From an uncultured Eubacteriales bacterium (GTDB lineage: Bacteria; Bacillota; Clostridia; Christensenellales; QALW01): a stretch of DNA of 41,629 nt. The notes beneath the pieces were generated by a model. It saw only the letters and a list, made by a program, of their open reading frames with translations, searched no databases and had not been told where the DNA came from. Below, in pieces: positions 6,979 to 13,768 of the stretch. Position 1 is the first letter of the stretch. Each line of letters starts with the position of its first letter. The translations under genes and the position numbers were made by a program. The stretch lies in contig URIR01000015.1 in the NCBI GenBank assembly GCA_900547955.1, positions 1 through 41,629 on the forward strand, read 5' to 3'.

Positions 6979-7851
6979 TTAATGCGCTACCAGCTGTTCA
7001 TGATAAAAATAATTTACTATAACAGGCGGTGCATTAAACGGGTTTTTTATGCTGTCGTTATTTGTCGCATATTCCAGACCGTTTTGGACGGCAAAGCTCC
7101 TCAGTTCGTTATCCAGGCTTTCCCAGTAACAGAGTTTGCCGCTATGGTAAATATCCTTGTATATGGGAAGCAGAAAGTATCGCGTTTCTTTTATATAGTC
7201 CAGTATAACCTTTTTATAAGCGCCGCGAAGATTAAGATTTTCCAGCCAGATTAAGTTGCATTGCCCGCTCACTCTTTGAATAATTTCCTTTACGTTAGTA
7301 ATTCCGGGAAAGATAGGAGAAATAAAGCAGGTAGTACGAACGCCTGAACGGTAAAAAATTTCCATAGCATCAAGCCGCCGTTCAATGCTTGCGGCTTTGT
7401 CCATATCCTTTCTGAATTTCTCGTCCAGCGTATTGACGGACCATGAAACGCGGGCGTCGGGAAAGGTTTTTATTAAATCCAAGTCGCGCAGTATTAAATC
7501 GCTTTTAGTGGCGATGCTGAGTTTTATTCCGCTGCCCTTTAGTTGCTCAAGCAATGCGCGCGTGCGCTTATATTGCTTTTCCTGAGGAAGATAGGGGTCT
7601 GTTACCGAGCCTATAAACAGCTCCTTTCCGGCGTATTTTTGCGGGTTCTTTATTTCCGGCCAGTTTTTAACGTCCAAAAACTTCCCCCAGGGTTCGGTAT
7701 GAGCGGTAAAGCGCGTCATAAATGAGGCGTAACAATATTTGCAGCCGTGGGTGCAGCCGATATAGGGATTAGCTGAGTATTCGCATACCGGCAGATTGGA
7801 TTTTGATATAATATTACGCGACTGCGCTTGCTTTATAGTTATTTCATTCAT
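6979..7851 (-). CDS. SPL-family radical SAM protein (mobile pair B-like)
   Basis: A 290-aa radical SAM enzyme. The cluster motif CTHGCKYC (C33, C37, C40) is preceded by ANPYIGC, the hallmark of the spore-photoproduct-lyase-like group. Downstream motifs include GSVTDPYLP, SIATKSDLILRDLDL, SWSVNTLDE and the C-terminal VIVNYFYHE. As I remember the family, these fit radical SAM mobile pair protein B, which is usually encoded beside a second radical SAM protein (pair A). No pair A gene is nearby. The substrate is unknown. The start is supported by a GGAGGA ribosome binding site. It lies leftward of, and on the same strand as, the hyd operon but is separated from it by a terminator, so it is a separate unit. 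Confidence 0.8.
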   Translation of the reverse strand: MNEITIKQAQSRNIISKSNLPVCEYSANPYIGCTHGCKYCYASFMTRFTAHTEPWGKFLDVKNWPEIKNPQKYAGKELFIGSVTDPYLPQEKQYKRTRALLEQLKGSGIKLSIATKSDLILRDLDLIKTFPDARVSWSVNTLDEKFRKDMDKAASIERRLDAMEIFYRSGVRTTCFISPIFPGITNVKEIIQRVSGQCNLIWLENLNLRGAYKKVILDYIKETRYFLLPIYKDIYHSGKLCYWESLDNELRSFAVQNGLEYATNNDSIKNPFNAPPVIVNYFYHEQLVAH

Positions 7852-8004
7852 GCTTTATTCCTCCTGAAAGGATTTTGGGCGCTCTGTATAGAAAATATAA
7901 TCAAAGCAGAGGATTGCGGGATAGTGCGTAGCCCTCTTGAAAAACTGCGCAAAGGTCAATGGGTGCAGTATTGAACCATGTTGGAGGTTCGCCTTTATTT
8001 ATAA

Positions 8005-8222
8005 TTATTCGGGCGCTTCTTTAACAGCGCTATAATATTCTTTTATATATTGCGAAAATAAATGGGCCATCCGCACTAGAATGGCCATATCTTCTGCTGA
8101 TAAGGCCGCCATTGCAGATATTTTCGCATTGGCTGCGGGCAGAATGGATTTTCTGCATAATCGGCGCCCGCGTCCGTAAAGCGAATGACGGATAATATAT
8201 CGTCTGTCCGCGCTGTAAAAAT
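8005..8222 (-). pseudogene. MarR-family regulator, C-terminal fragment with frameshifts
   Basis: On the minus strand, one frame reads SADRRYIIR, another continues FTDAGADYAE, and the first resumes with SILPAANAKISAM up to a stop at 8005-8007. Joined, they give the standard MarR wing (DRR..I..LT..G) followed by the C-terminal dimerisation helix (LSAEDMAILVRM...). This needs two compensating frameshifts. The DNA-binding helices are absent, because the sequence upstream is the hyd terminator. The gene is dead. The remainder of 7852-8004 holds only the leader of the radical SAM gene. Confidence 0.65.
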
Positions 8223-8234
8223 AAATGAGTGCAT

Positions 8235-8272
8235 TATAAAAGCTGGGCTCCGCTTGAATAAAAGCGGAGCCC
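8235..8272 (-). terminator. Terminator of the hyd operon
   Basis: GGGCTCCGCTT (8245-8255) pairs perfectly with AAGCGGAGCCC (8262-8272). On the minus strand AGCTTTTATAA follows. It lies just past the hydF stop codon. Confidence 0.8.
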
Positions 8273-8279
8273 GAAGGTT

Positions 8280-9482
8280 TTAGTCTAAAGCGCTTACTAT
8301 TTCCGAAAAGGGAGTGAGGGCGCGTTTGAGGATACCGTGCATTTGCGCTATGGCCACGCCGTAATTTGTTATAGGCACTCCGCAGTCTGCGCTGTGGCGG
8401 ATTCGGGCTTTCATTTCTCTTTCATTCAGCATGCAGCCGCCGCAATGTATTACCAAGGCATAGCCGGATAGATTTTCAGGAAAATCGCCGCCCGACGTAA
8501 ATTCATATTTTAATTTCCTGCGGGTATAATTTTCAATCCAGCGCGGCAGCTTAACTGTGCCTATATCCTCGCACTGTCTGTGGTGAGTGCAGCCTTCGGC
8601 GATAAGTATCCTATCGCCGTCCCTGAGTTTATCCAATTGCACCGCGCCTTTGGCCGCTTCCAAAAGATTGCCCTTATAGCGTGCAAAAAGTATTGAAAAG
8701 GAGGTAAGAGGGATGTCCGAAGGAACGGCCTTGTCAACCTTTTCAAAGACCTGAGAATCAGTTATAACTATGCTGGGCCTGCTTTTAAGCGCCTGGAGAG
8801 TTTGGGAGAGCTCGGTTTCCTGGCATACCAGCGCTATGGCGTTTCCGTCCAATATATCCCGAATGGTTTGCTGCTGGGGAAGTATAAGCCGTCCCTTAGG
8901 AGCTGAAGCGTCTATGGGCGTTACCAATACCGCGGTATCTCCGGGCTTTAGCAAGTCGGATATAATGCGCTTGTTGCTTTTTTTTGCGCCCGACAGTTTG
9001 CCCGCAAGCTCTTTAAGCGCGTTAATATTAATATTTTCCTTAGCGCTGACATAAATTTCGTTTGGCGCGCATTCAGGAATTTTTTTAAGCAGGTCGGCCT
9101 TATTGTATGCAATGATATAGGGAATTTCTTTTGCCTTAAAGAGCGCTATAAGCTCTTTATCGGCCTGCTGCAGGCCAATTAGGGCGTCTGCAGTCAGGAT
9201 AGCCAAATCGGTTTTATCAAGGATAGCGCGCGCGCGCTGGACCCGCATTTCACCCAGGGCGCCATAATCGTCAATGCCGGGGGTATCTATGACTACTATT
9301 GGGCCGATAGGCAGCAATTCCATGGCCTTTTGAACAGGGTCGGTGGTCGTGCCCTTTATATCGGAGACTAAGGAAAGCTGCTGTCCGGTAAAGGCGTTTA
9401 CCAGACTGGATTTGCCTGCGTTGCGCAGCCCGAAAAAGCCTATATGCAGTCTTTCGGCGGAGGTCTGTTCATTCAGGCTCAT
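8280..9482 (-). CDS. hydF: [FeFe]-hydrogenase maturation GTPase HydF
   Basis: A 400-aa scaffold/carrier GTPase that receives the two-iron subcluster made by HydE and HydG and delivers it to the hydrogenase HydA. The N-terminal G domain shows GLRNAGKSS (from about residue 18), TTTDP, DTPGIDDYG, NKADL and SAKEN. The C-terminal domain has the iron-sulfur ligands in CTHHRQC (near 297) and HCGGC (near 346), the CxH...HCxxC pattern of HydF. I place the start at ATG 9482, because AAGGAGG ends eight bases upstream. The in-frame GTG at 9491 overlaps that ribosome binding site. It is the last gene of the operon, 13 bases after hydG. Confidence 0.96.
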   Translation of the reverse strand: MSLNEQTSAERLHIGFFGLRNAGKSSLVNAFTGQQLSLVSDIKGTTTDPVQKAMELLPIGPIVVIDTPGIDDYGALGEMRVQRARAILDKTDLAILTADALIGLQQADKELIALFKAKEIPYIIAYNKADLLKKIPECAPNEIYVSAKENININALKELAGKLSGAKKSNKRIISDLLKPGDTAVLVTPIDASAPKGRLILPQQQTIRDILDGNAIALVCQETELSQTLQALKSRPSIVITDSQVFEKVDKAVPSDIPLTSFSILFARYKGNLLEAAKGAVQLDKLRDGDRILIAEGCTHHRQCEDIGTVKLPRWIENYTRRKLKYEFTSGGDFPENLSGYALVIHCGGCMLNEREMKARIRHSADCGVPITNYGVAIAQMHGILKRALTPFSEIVSALD

Positions 9483-9495
9483 AGCCGGCACCTCC

Positions 9496-10944
9496 TTAAA
9501 AGCGGAAATCGCGGCGGTTGGACGCCTTGATATTCTGAATATTCTGTTTGGCTATTTCTCTGGTTTTGGGGTTGGGGATTTTATCCAGTTCTTTATCTAT
9601 AAGAGCAAAGCCTATTTGCTTTGTATCCTGGCTTGCATAGTCCACCAGATATTCGGCCAGCGTCATAAGCGCGTTTGGATGGCAGCAATTTAAAATCTGA
9701 CCGCTCTTGCATAGGTCCATAAAACGGTCGCCGGTGCGGCCTTCTCTATAGCACGCAGTACAGAAGGAGGGAATAAAGCCCAGACGCATAAGCCAGTTTA
9801 CTACTTCGTCCAGCGTCCGCTGGTCGGATACGTCAAACTGCTCTGAATCATGGGGCCGCTCTTCCTCGCAGTAGCCGCCCACAGAGGTGCGCGAGGCTCC
9901 GCTTATCTGAGATACGCCCAGATGAAGCATCTTTGCTCTTACTTCCTGGCTTTCGCGCGTAGAAATTATCATTCCGGTATAGGGTACGGCTATGCGTATG
10001 CAGGCGGCTATCTTTTCAAAGGTTTCGTCTGAAAGGCTGTTGTCAAAGGCGTTGGGGTCTATATCGTCCGCGTGCTTTACTCTGGGTACGCTGATAGTAT
10101 GCGGGCCTACTCCGTGCACGGCCTCCAGATGCTCTGCGTGCATTAAAAGCCCGGCAAACTCGTATTTATATCCTTCCAGGCCAAAGAGCACTCCCAGCCC
10201 CACGTCGTCTATGCCGCCCTCCATGGCTCTGTCCATGGCTTCGGTGTGGTAGTCGTAATTGTGCTTTGGGCCGGTAGGATGCAGCTCAAGATAGCTTTTT
10301 TTATTATAAGTCTCCTGGAAGAGGATATAGGTTCCTATTCCCGCGTCCTTGAGCTTGCGGTAGTTTTCCACGGTGGTAGCGGCTATGTTTACGTTTACCC
10401 GGCGTATTGCCCCGTTTTTATGCTGAATGGAATAAATGGTTTTTATGGATTCCAGGATATATTCTATTGGGTTGTTTACAGGGTCCTCGCCTGCTTCTAT
10501 GGCCAGACGCTTATGCCCCATATCCTGAAGGGCTATAACCTCGCGCCTTATATCCTCCTGAGAGAGCTTTATACGCCGTATATGCTTGTTTTTCATGTGG
10601 TAGGGACAGTATACGCAACCGTTTACGCAGTAATTAGAAAGATAGAGAGGCGCAAACATAACTATCCTGTTTCCATAAAAGGCCAGCTTTATCTCTTCGG
10701 CCAATTTATACATTTCTTTTACCTTTTCAGGAATCTCGCAGGCCAGTAATACTGAAGCCTCGCGGTGGGTTAAGCCTGCGCAGCGCGTGCCGCCGGCGGT
10801 TTTTACCGGGCGCGCCTTTTCCAGAATTGAATCTATCAGAGGAATATTATTTTTATTTTCCTCCGCGTATTTAATGGTTTCCAGAATTTCCTCGTGATTT
10901 ATAAATTCCTCCGCCTTGAGGGATTTGGGATTGTAAATTGCCAT
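9496..10944 (-). CDS. hydG: [FeFe]-hydrogenase maturase HydG
   Basis: A 482-aa radical SAM tyrosine lyase. It cleaves tyrosine to p-cresol and dehydroglycine, and makes the CO and cyanide carried on an Fe-cysteine synthon for the H-cluster. The radical SAM cluster is bound by CVNGCVYC (C106, C110, C113). The C-terminal auxiliary cluster motif C-x2-C-x22-C is complete (C395, C398, C421 in CTACYREG...NCC). Other family blocks are FAPLYLSNYC, LFQETYN and SRTSVGGY. The length is typical. AAAGGAAG precedes the ATG. It follows hydE after a 115-base gap that contains nothing recognisable, so it is probably still in the same transcript. Confidence 0.97.
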   Translation of the reverse strand: MAIYNPKSLKAEEFINHEEILETIKYAEENKNNIPLIDSILEKARPVKTAGGTRCAGLTHREASVLLACEIPEKVKEMYKLAEEIKLAFYGNRIVMFAPLYLSNYCVNGCVYCPYHMKNKHIRRIKLSQEDIRREVIALQDMGHKRLAIEAGEDPVNNPIEYILESIKTIYSIQHKNGAIRRVNVNIAATTVENYRKLKDAGIGTYILFQETYNKKSYLELHPTGPKHNYDYHTEAMDRAMEGGIDDVGLGVLFGLEGYKYEFAGLLMHAEHLEAVHGVGPHTISVPRVKHADDIDPNAFDNSLSDETFEKIAACIRIAVPYTGMIISTRESQEVRAKMLHLGVSQISGASRTSVGGYCEEERPHDSEQFDVSDQRTLDEVVNWLMRLGFIPSFCTACYREGRTGDRFMDLCKSGQILNCCHPNALMTLAEYLVDYASQDTKQIGFALIDKELDKIPNPKTREIAKQNIQNIKASNRRDFRF

Positions 10945-11059
10945 GCCGGCACTTCCTTTCTTTTAACTAGCCGATGATGCGTTCGTGGAGCAATGCGCCG
11001 CGGTGAGTCGTTTTTACTCTGCTGTGTTATCATCCGTGAACGGTTGTATTGAAAATATT

Positions 11060-12103
11060 TTACTTTTTTATATCGCCGCGCGCCTGGACTGCGTTAAAGC
11101 CGATGGAACGTATTTCTACTTTAAGCGTTTCAAGGCTTTGGGCTGATTCAGCTCCCGAAGTCAGCTTATTGTCGTATATGGCGTATTTGTCCCGAACGGC
11201 GGGCGGGGATAAATTAGGCATAACTACGTTGGCTCCGGCGAGGATTCCCTTTAAGCGTCCGTCCTTTTCAATAGTTCCCAGCGCGGTAGTGGCGGGCAGC
11301 AGGATATTGGGCTGTATCAGCCGTATCAGGGACAGCAGATAAATGGTTAAACCGGCGCTGCCGGGAGGCATATTGCCAAAGGGGGTATCCTTTTGAGGAA
11401 TAAACGGGCCTATTCCGCACATATCCGGCTTAAATTCCTCAATGAATTTGAGGTCCTGAGCTATATGGTAGGCTTTTTGATAGGGCGAGCCTAGCATAAA
11501 TCCGCAGCCTACCTGAAAGCCCAGGCGTTTAAGGTGCTTAAGGCACTGCATCCGGTGGTCAAAGGACATTTCGGGCGGATGAAGCAGACTGTAGTGCGCT
11601 CTGTCCGCGGTTTCATGCCTTAAAAGATATCTGTCCGCTCCGGCCTCGAGCATTCTGCGGTAATGTTCCAGGGAGTATTCGCCCAAGGATAATGTTACGG
11701 CGCATTCGGGATAACGGTTTTTTATTTCTTTTACAAGAGCGCATATGCCGTCGATTTTTACCGCGCCCTCTCCTCCTTGCAGCACAAAGGTTCTAAAGCC
11801 CAGAATATAGCCCTGAGCGCAGCAATTTAATATCTGGTCATATGTTAATGTATATCGCTGGCAGCTTTTATTTGAACGGCGTAAGCCGCAGTAATAGCAG
11901 TCGTTGCGGCATACGCTGCTTATTTCAATAAGGCCGCGGATGTATACGTCGTTATGATATATTTCCCGTCTGACTTTATCGGCTCTTTGCGCGGCATAAT
12001 CGGCCAGCGACTGGCTACGGCCTGCTATAAGCGCTTCATACTGCTCCTTGGAGAGCGAATGTTCTTCGGCTAACCGGTCTATAAGCGAAAATAAATTATA
12101 CAT
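11060..12103 (-). CDS. hydE: [FeFe]-hydrogenase maturase HydE
   Basis: A 347-aa radical SAM enzyme that processes the HydG product toward the dithiomethylamine-bridged diiron subcluster. The cluster motif CRNDCYYC (C65, C69, C72) is preceded by LIEISSVC. Further family features are FVLQGGEG, RHETAD, GFMLGSPYQ and FIPQKDTPF. The biotin-synthase-like TIM barrel fills the whole length. The start codon overlaps the end of the upstream TM1266-like gene by eight bases (ATGTATAA), which points to coupled translation. A structural hydrogenase gene is not in the window. Confidence 0.96.
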   Translation of the reverse strand: MYNLFSLIDRLAEEHSLSKEQYEALIAGRSQSLADYAAQRADKVRREIYHNDVYIRGLIEISSVCRNDCYYCGLRRSNKSCQRYTLTYDQILNCCAQGYILGFRTFVLQGGEGAVKIDGICALVKEIKNRYPECAVTLSLGEYSLEHYRRMLEAGADRYLLRHETADRAHYSLLHPPEMSFDHRMQCLKHLKRLGFQVGCGFMLGSPYQKAYHIAQDLKFIEEFKPDMCGIGPFIPQKDTPFGNMPPGSAGLTIYLLSLIRLIQPNILLPATTALGTIEKDGRLKGILAGANVVMPNLSPPAVRDKYAIYDNKLTSGAESAQSLETLKVEIRSIGFNAVQARGDIKK

Positions 12104-12353
12104 GGCCTACTACGTTGGAATAGGCGGTTTTGACGCTTACACCCTCAATATTGCCCAATTTTCCTGCCAGCGCCGAAATAACATCCTGAGGCGCGTCAAT
12201 AGCAATGGAAATTATATGGATGTCTTTAGGTTTATAGGGAATACCCATGCGCCCTATTATATAATCGCCGTAATCGTGCAGAATTGCGTTCAATTCTTCA
12301 GTAGATTCCCTGGTTTCCACAATTATTCCCATGACGGCTACTCTGGTTTCCAT
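12096..12353 (-). CDS. TM1266-family iron-only hydrogenase system regulator
   Basis: An 85-aa protein made of one ACT/ferredoxin-like alpha-beta domain: METRVAVMGIIVE at the start, GDYIIGRMG in the middle and ISIAIDAPQDVISALAGKLG near the end. It matches the small putative regulator regularly encoded with hydE, hydF and hydG in Clostridia and Thermotoga. It has no DNA-binding domain of its own, so regulation is a family label and not shown. I place the start at ATG 12353, with AGAGGTG just upstream. The in-frame GTG at 12362 lies within that site. It is the first gene of the operon and sits behind the leader with the possible attenuator. Confidence 0.88.
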   Translation of the reverse strand: METRVAVMGIIVETRESTEELNAILHDYGDYIIGRMGIPYKPKDIHIISIAIDAPQDVISALAGKLGNIEGVSVKTAYSNVVGHV

Positions 12354-12373
12354 GATTTTCACCTCTTTATTAT

Positions 12374-12440
12374 AAAAAAATATCGCGTCCTTAATTCTAA
12401 GGCGCGGCTAAAGTTAAAAGGATGTTTTAAGCTGCGCCTT
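12374..12440 (-). promoter_or_regulatory. Putative attenuator / antiterminator in the hyd leader
   Basis: Read on the minus strand, CGCGCCTTA (12406-12398), loop GAAT and TAAGG-A-CGCG (12393-12384) form a 9-bp hairpin with one bulge. ATA and seven T residues (12380-12374) follow, which is an intrinsic terminator before the first start codon. Upstream, AAGGCGCAGC (12440-12431) can instead pair with GCCGCGCCTT (12408-12399), taking the left arm of the terminator. The two structures exclude each other. What would choose between them is not visible. Confidence 0.6.
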
Positions 12441-12490
12441 TCAGTCAGGGTTGAGTATAAAAAGTATTCCCTTTATGTTAGGACAAAATT

Positions 12491-12519
12491 ATTATAGGAT
12501 ACTGAAAATAAATTGTCAA
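12491..12519 (-). promoter_or_regulatory. Consensus SigA promoter of the hyd operon
   Basis: On the minus strand a perfect TTGACA (12519-12514), 17 nt and a perfect TATAAT (12496-12491). The start would be near 12484, leaving a leader of about 130 nt. The MITE-like element begins 18 bp upstream of the -35. Confidence 0.9.
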
Positions 12520-12536
12520 GGACGACGCTGTAAAAC

Positions 12537-12813
12537 TACCCTAAATTGACAAGGGGATACACGCCTCCAGCGGTCTGATTTTGGCATTTTCTGCGTCATT
12601 GTCGATCGGTGTGCGTTCAGCACACCTCATTCCGCTTCCTTGAAAATGCCGAAATCAAACCTGCTGGAGGTCAAAGAGTCAGACAGCGGCCGTTTCCGTG
12701 CCCTGCAAGGCGCTTGAAGGACGTGTACTGGACGTACACGGAGCGAAAAGCAACACAGCAGGACGCGGAAACGGCCCTGTCCTGACCGTATATGCCCTTG
12801 TCAATTTAGGGTA
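12537..12813. mobile_element. MITE-like two-hairpin element, family A copy 1
   Basis: A 277-bp non-coding element ends in inverted copies of CCCTAAATTGACAAGGG, flanked by TA on both sides. Inside are two long imperfect hairpins: 12564-12670 (arms CCTCCAGC/GCTGGAGG, tip GGTGTGC-GTTCA-GCACACC) and about 12679-12785 (GTTTCCGTG/CGCGGAAAC, tip around 12723-12740). A TA duplication is typical of IS630/Tc1-type transposition, so it may be mobilised in trans. No transposase is present. A second copy with compensatory base changes is at 16906-17179. Confidence 0.85.
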
Positions 12814-12883
12814 ACTTTGCACACTAATGCCGGCATTATTTTACACAGCGCTTTAACGTAAAGTCTTTGAGAATACAGCCTTT

Positions 12884-12908
12884 TTATGCTAATTTTATAT
12901 TAGCATAA
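12884..12908. repeat. 10-bp perfect hairpin downstream of the Crp gene
   Basis: TTATGCTAAT (12884-12893) and ATTAGCATAA (12899-12908) pair around TTTAT. No T-run follows on the minus strand, so it is a weak candidate for the end of the Crp-family transcript. The rest of 12814-12990 shows nothing else. Confidence 0.5.
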
Positions 12909-12990
12909 GGCGGAATGGCCTGCGCTTATCGGGGCTTTTCGAGGCCGCGCAGCGGGAAAGCGCGTAAATATAAGGCTGTTTTTGGCTGCT

Positions 12991-13659
12991 TCAGCCTTTT
13001 TCGGAGTATTGGTCGAGCAGACTGTTGCTTTTATATAATAAAGTGATTCTTCTATTCCGGACTGCTATAACTCCCTCTTCCTTCATATTTTTAATTTCAC
13101 GAAACATGGCGGTTCGGTTTACTGCGATATAATCGGCAAATTCCTTCCAGGAAAATGGGAGCTCTATATGCTTCAGCCGTGTTTTTCTGTATTCTATATC
13201 AAAATACATAAGCAGCTTATTCCTTATCTGTTTTTCCTCCAGCACCTTCATTCTTTCGTTGGCTTTTTTAAATTTAACATTCATTATATCAAACAGATTG
13301 CTTAGAAAGATATTAAAGCAGCTATGCGACAGATTTTCAGGCTTCATTAGGCTGACATAATCAATCAGCAGAACTGAAGTAGCTTCTCTGGCTACAATTA
13401 TATAATTTTCTATATGGATGGCGGTCATGCTGCTGCTGAATATACTGTTTTGACCAAGGGTTTCCAATACTATTACGTTGCCGTTATATTCAACGTTTAA
13501 AATCTGCGCGCAGCCTTTTAAAATAATTCCCACAATATTGCGTCTTTTCAGAGTAGGGAATATTTCCGAATCTTTCTTAAAATTGTATATATGTACTCCA
13601 AGCAATTCGTAAAGCTGGCTTTTTTCCGCTTCAGACAGTCGGTCAAAGGGACCGTTCAT
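12991..13659 (-). CDS. Crp/Fnr-family transcriptional regulator
   Basis: A 222-aa regulator. The N-terminal cyclic-nucleotide-binding-type beta barrel (about residues 15-115) includes GIILKGCAQIL. A long dimerisation helix follows, and then a winged helix-turn-helix near the C-terminus (WKEFADYIAVNRTAMFREI). It lacks the N-terminal cysteine cluster of Fnr, having only two scattered cysteines, so direct oxygen sensing by a [4Fe-4S] cluster is unlikely. The start is set at ATG 13659, with AGGTG six bases upstream. ATG 13665 and GTG 13668 are too close to that site. It is divergent from nrdD-nrdG, and one palindrome covers both promoters, so it probably controls both itself and the reductase. 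The effector is unknown. Confidence 0.85.
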   Translation of the reverse strand: MNGPFDRLSEAEKSQLYELLGVHIYNFKKDSEIFPTLKRRNIVGIILKGCAQILNVEYNGNVIVLETLGQNSIFSSSMTAIHIENYIIVAREATSVLLIDYVSLMKPENLSHSCFNIFLSNLFDIMNVKFKKANERMKVLEEKQIRNKLLMYFDIEYRKTRLKHIELPFSWKEFADYIAVNRTAMFREIKNMKEEGVIAVRNRRITLLYKSNSLLDQYSEKG

Positions 13660-13675
13660 ATTCATCACCTAATTT

Positions 13676-13704
13676 ATTTTATCACAAAGCTATAAAAGTC
13701 GCAA
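13676..13704 (-). promoter_or_regulatory. Promoter of the Crp-family gene
   Basis: On the minus strand TTGCGA (13704-13699), 17 nt and TAAAAT (13681-13676). The -35 lies inside the palindrome at 13696-13713, which suggests autorepression. Confidence 0.65.
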
Positions 13705-13713
13705 GTGCGACTT
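13696..13713. promoter_or_regulatory. Palindromic operator between crp-like gene and nrdD
   Basis: AAGTCGCA and TGCGACTT are perfect 8-bp inverted repeats around AG. Its centre lies about 42 bp before the expected nrdD start, the classical class II activator position of Crp/Fnr proteins. It also covers the -35 of the divergent regulator gene. The half site differs from the Fnr (TTGAT) and Crp (TGTGA) consensus. Confidence 0.65.
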
Positions 13714-13740
13714 GCTGAAAACAGTTTAATTTTGTACAAT
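13712..13740 (+). promoter_or_regulatory. Promoter of nrdDG
   Basis: TTGCTG (13712-13717), 17 nt and TACAAT (13735-13740). The -35 is imperfect and abuts the palindrome, as expected for an activator-dependent promoter. Confidence 0.65.
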
Positions 13741-13768
13741 TAACTGACCATACAAGGAGGAAGAAAAA

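Noticed and set aside
10945..11059. A regulatory RNA or separate promoter between hydE and hydG
   Set aside because: I find no convincing hairpin with T-run and no good promoter pair in this gap.
12537..12560. TTGACA in the ends of family A elements as outward promoters
   Set aside because: Both copies of TTGACA point into the element and have no matching -10.
12991..13659. The regulator as an oxygen-sensing Fnr
   Set aside because: It has only two scattered cysteines and no N-terminal cysteine cluster.
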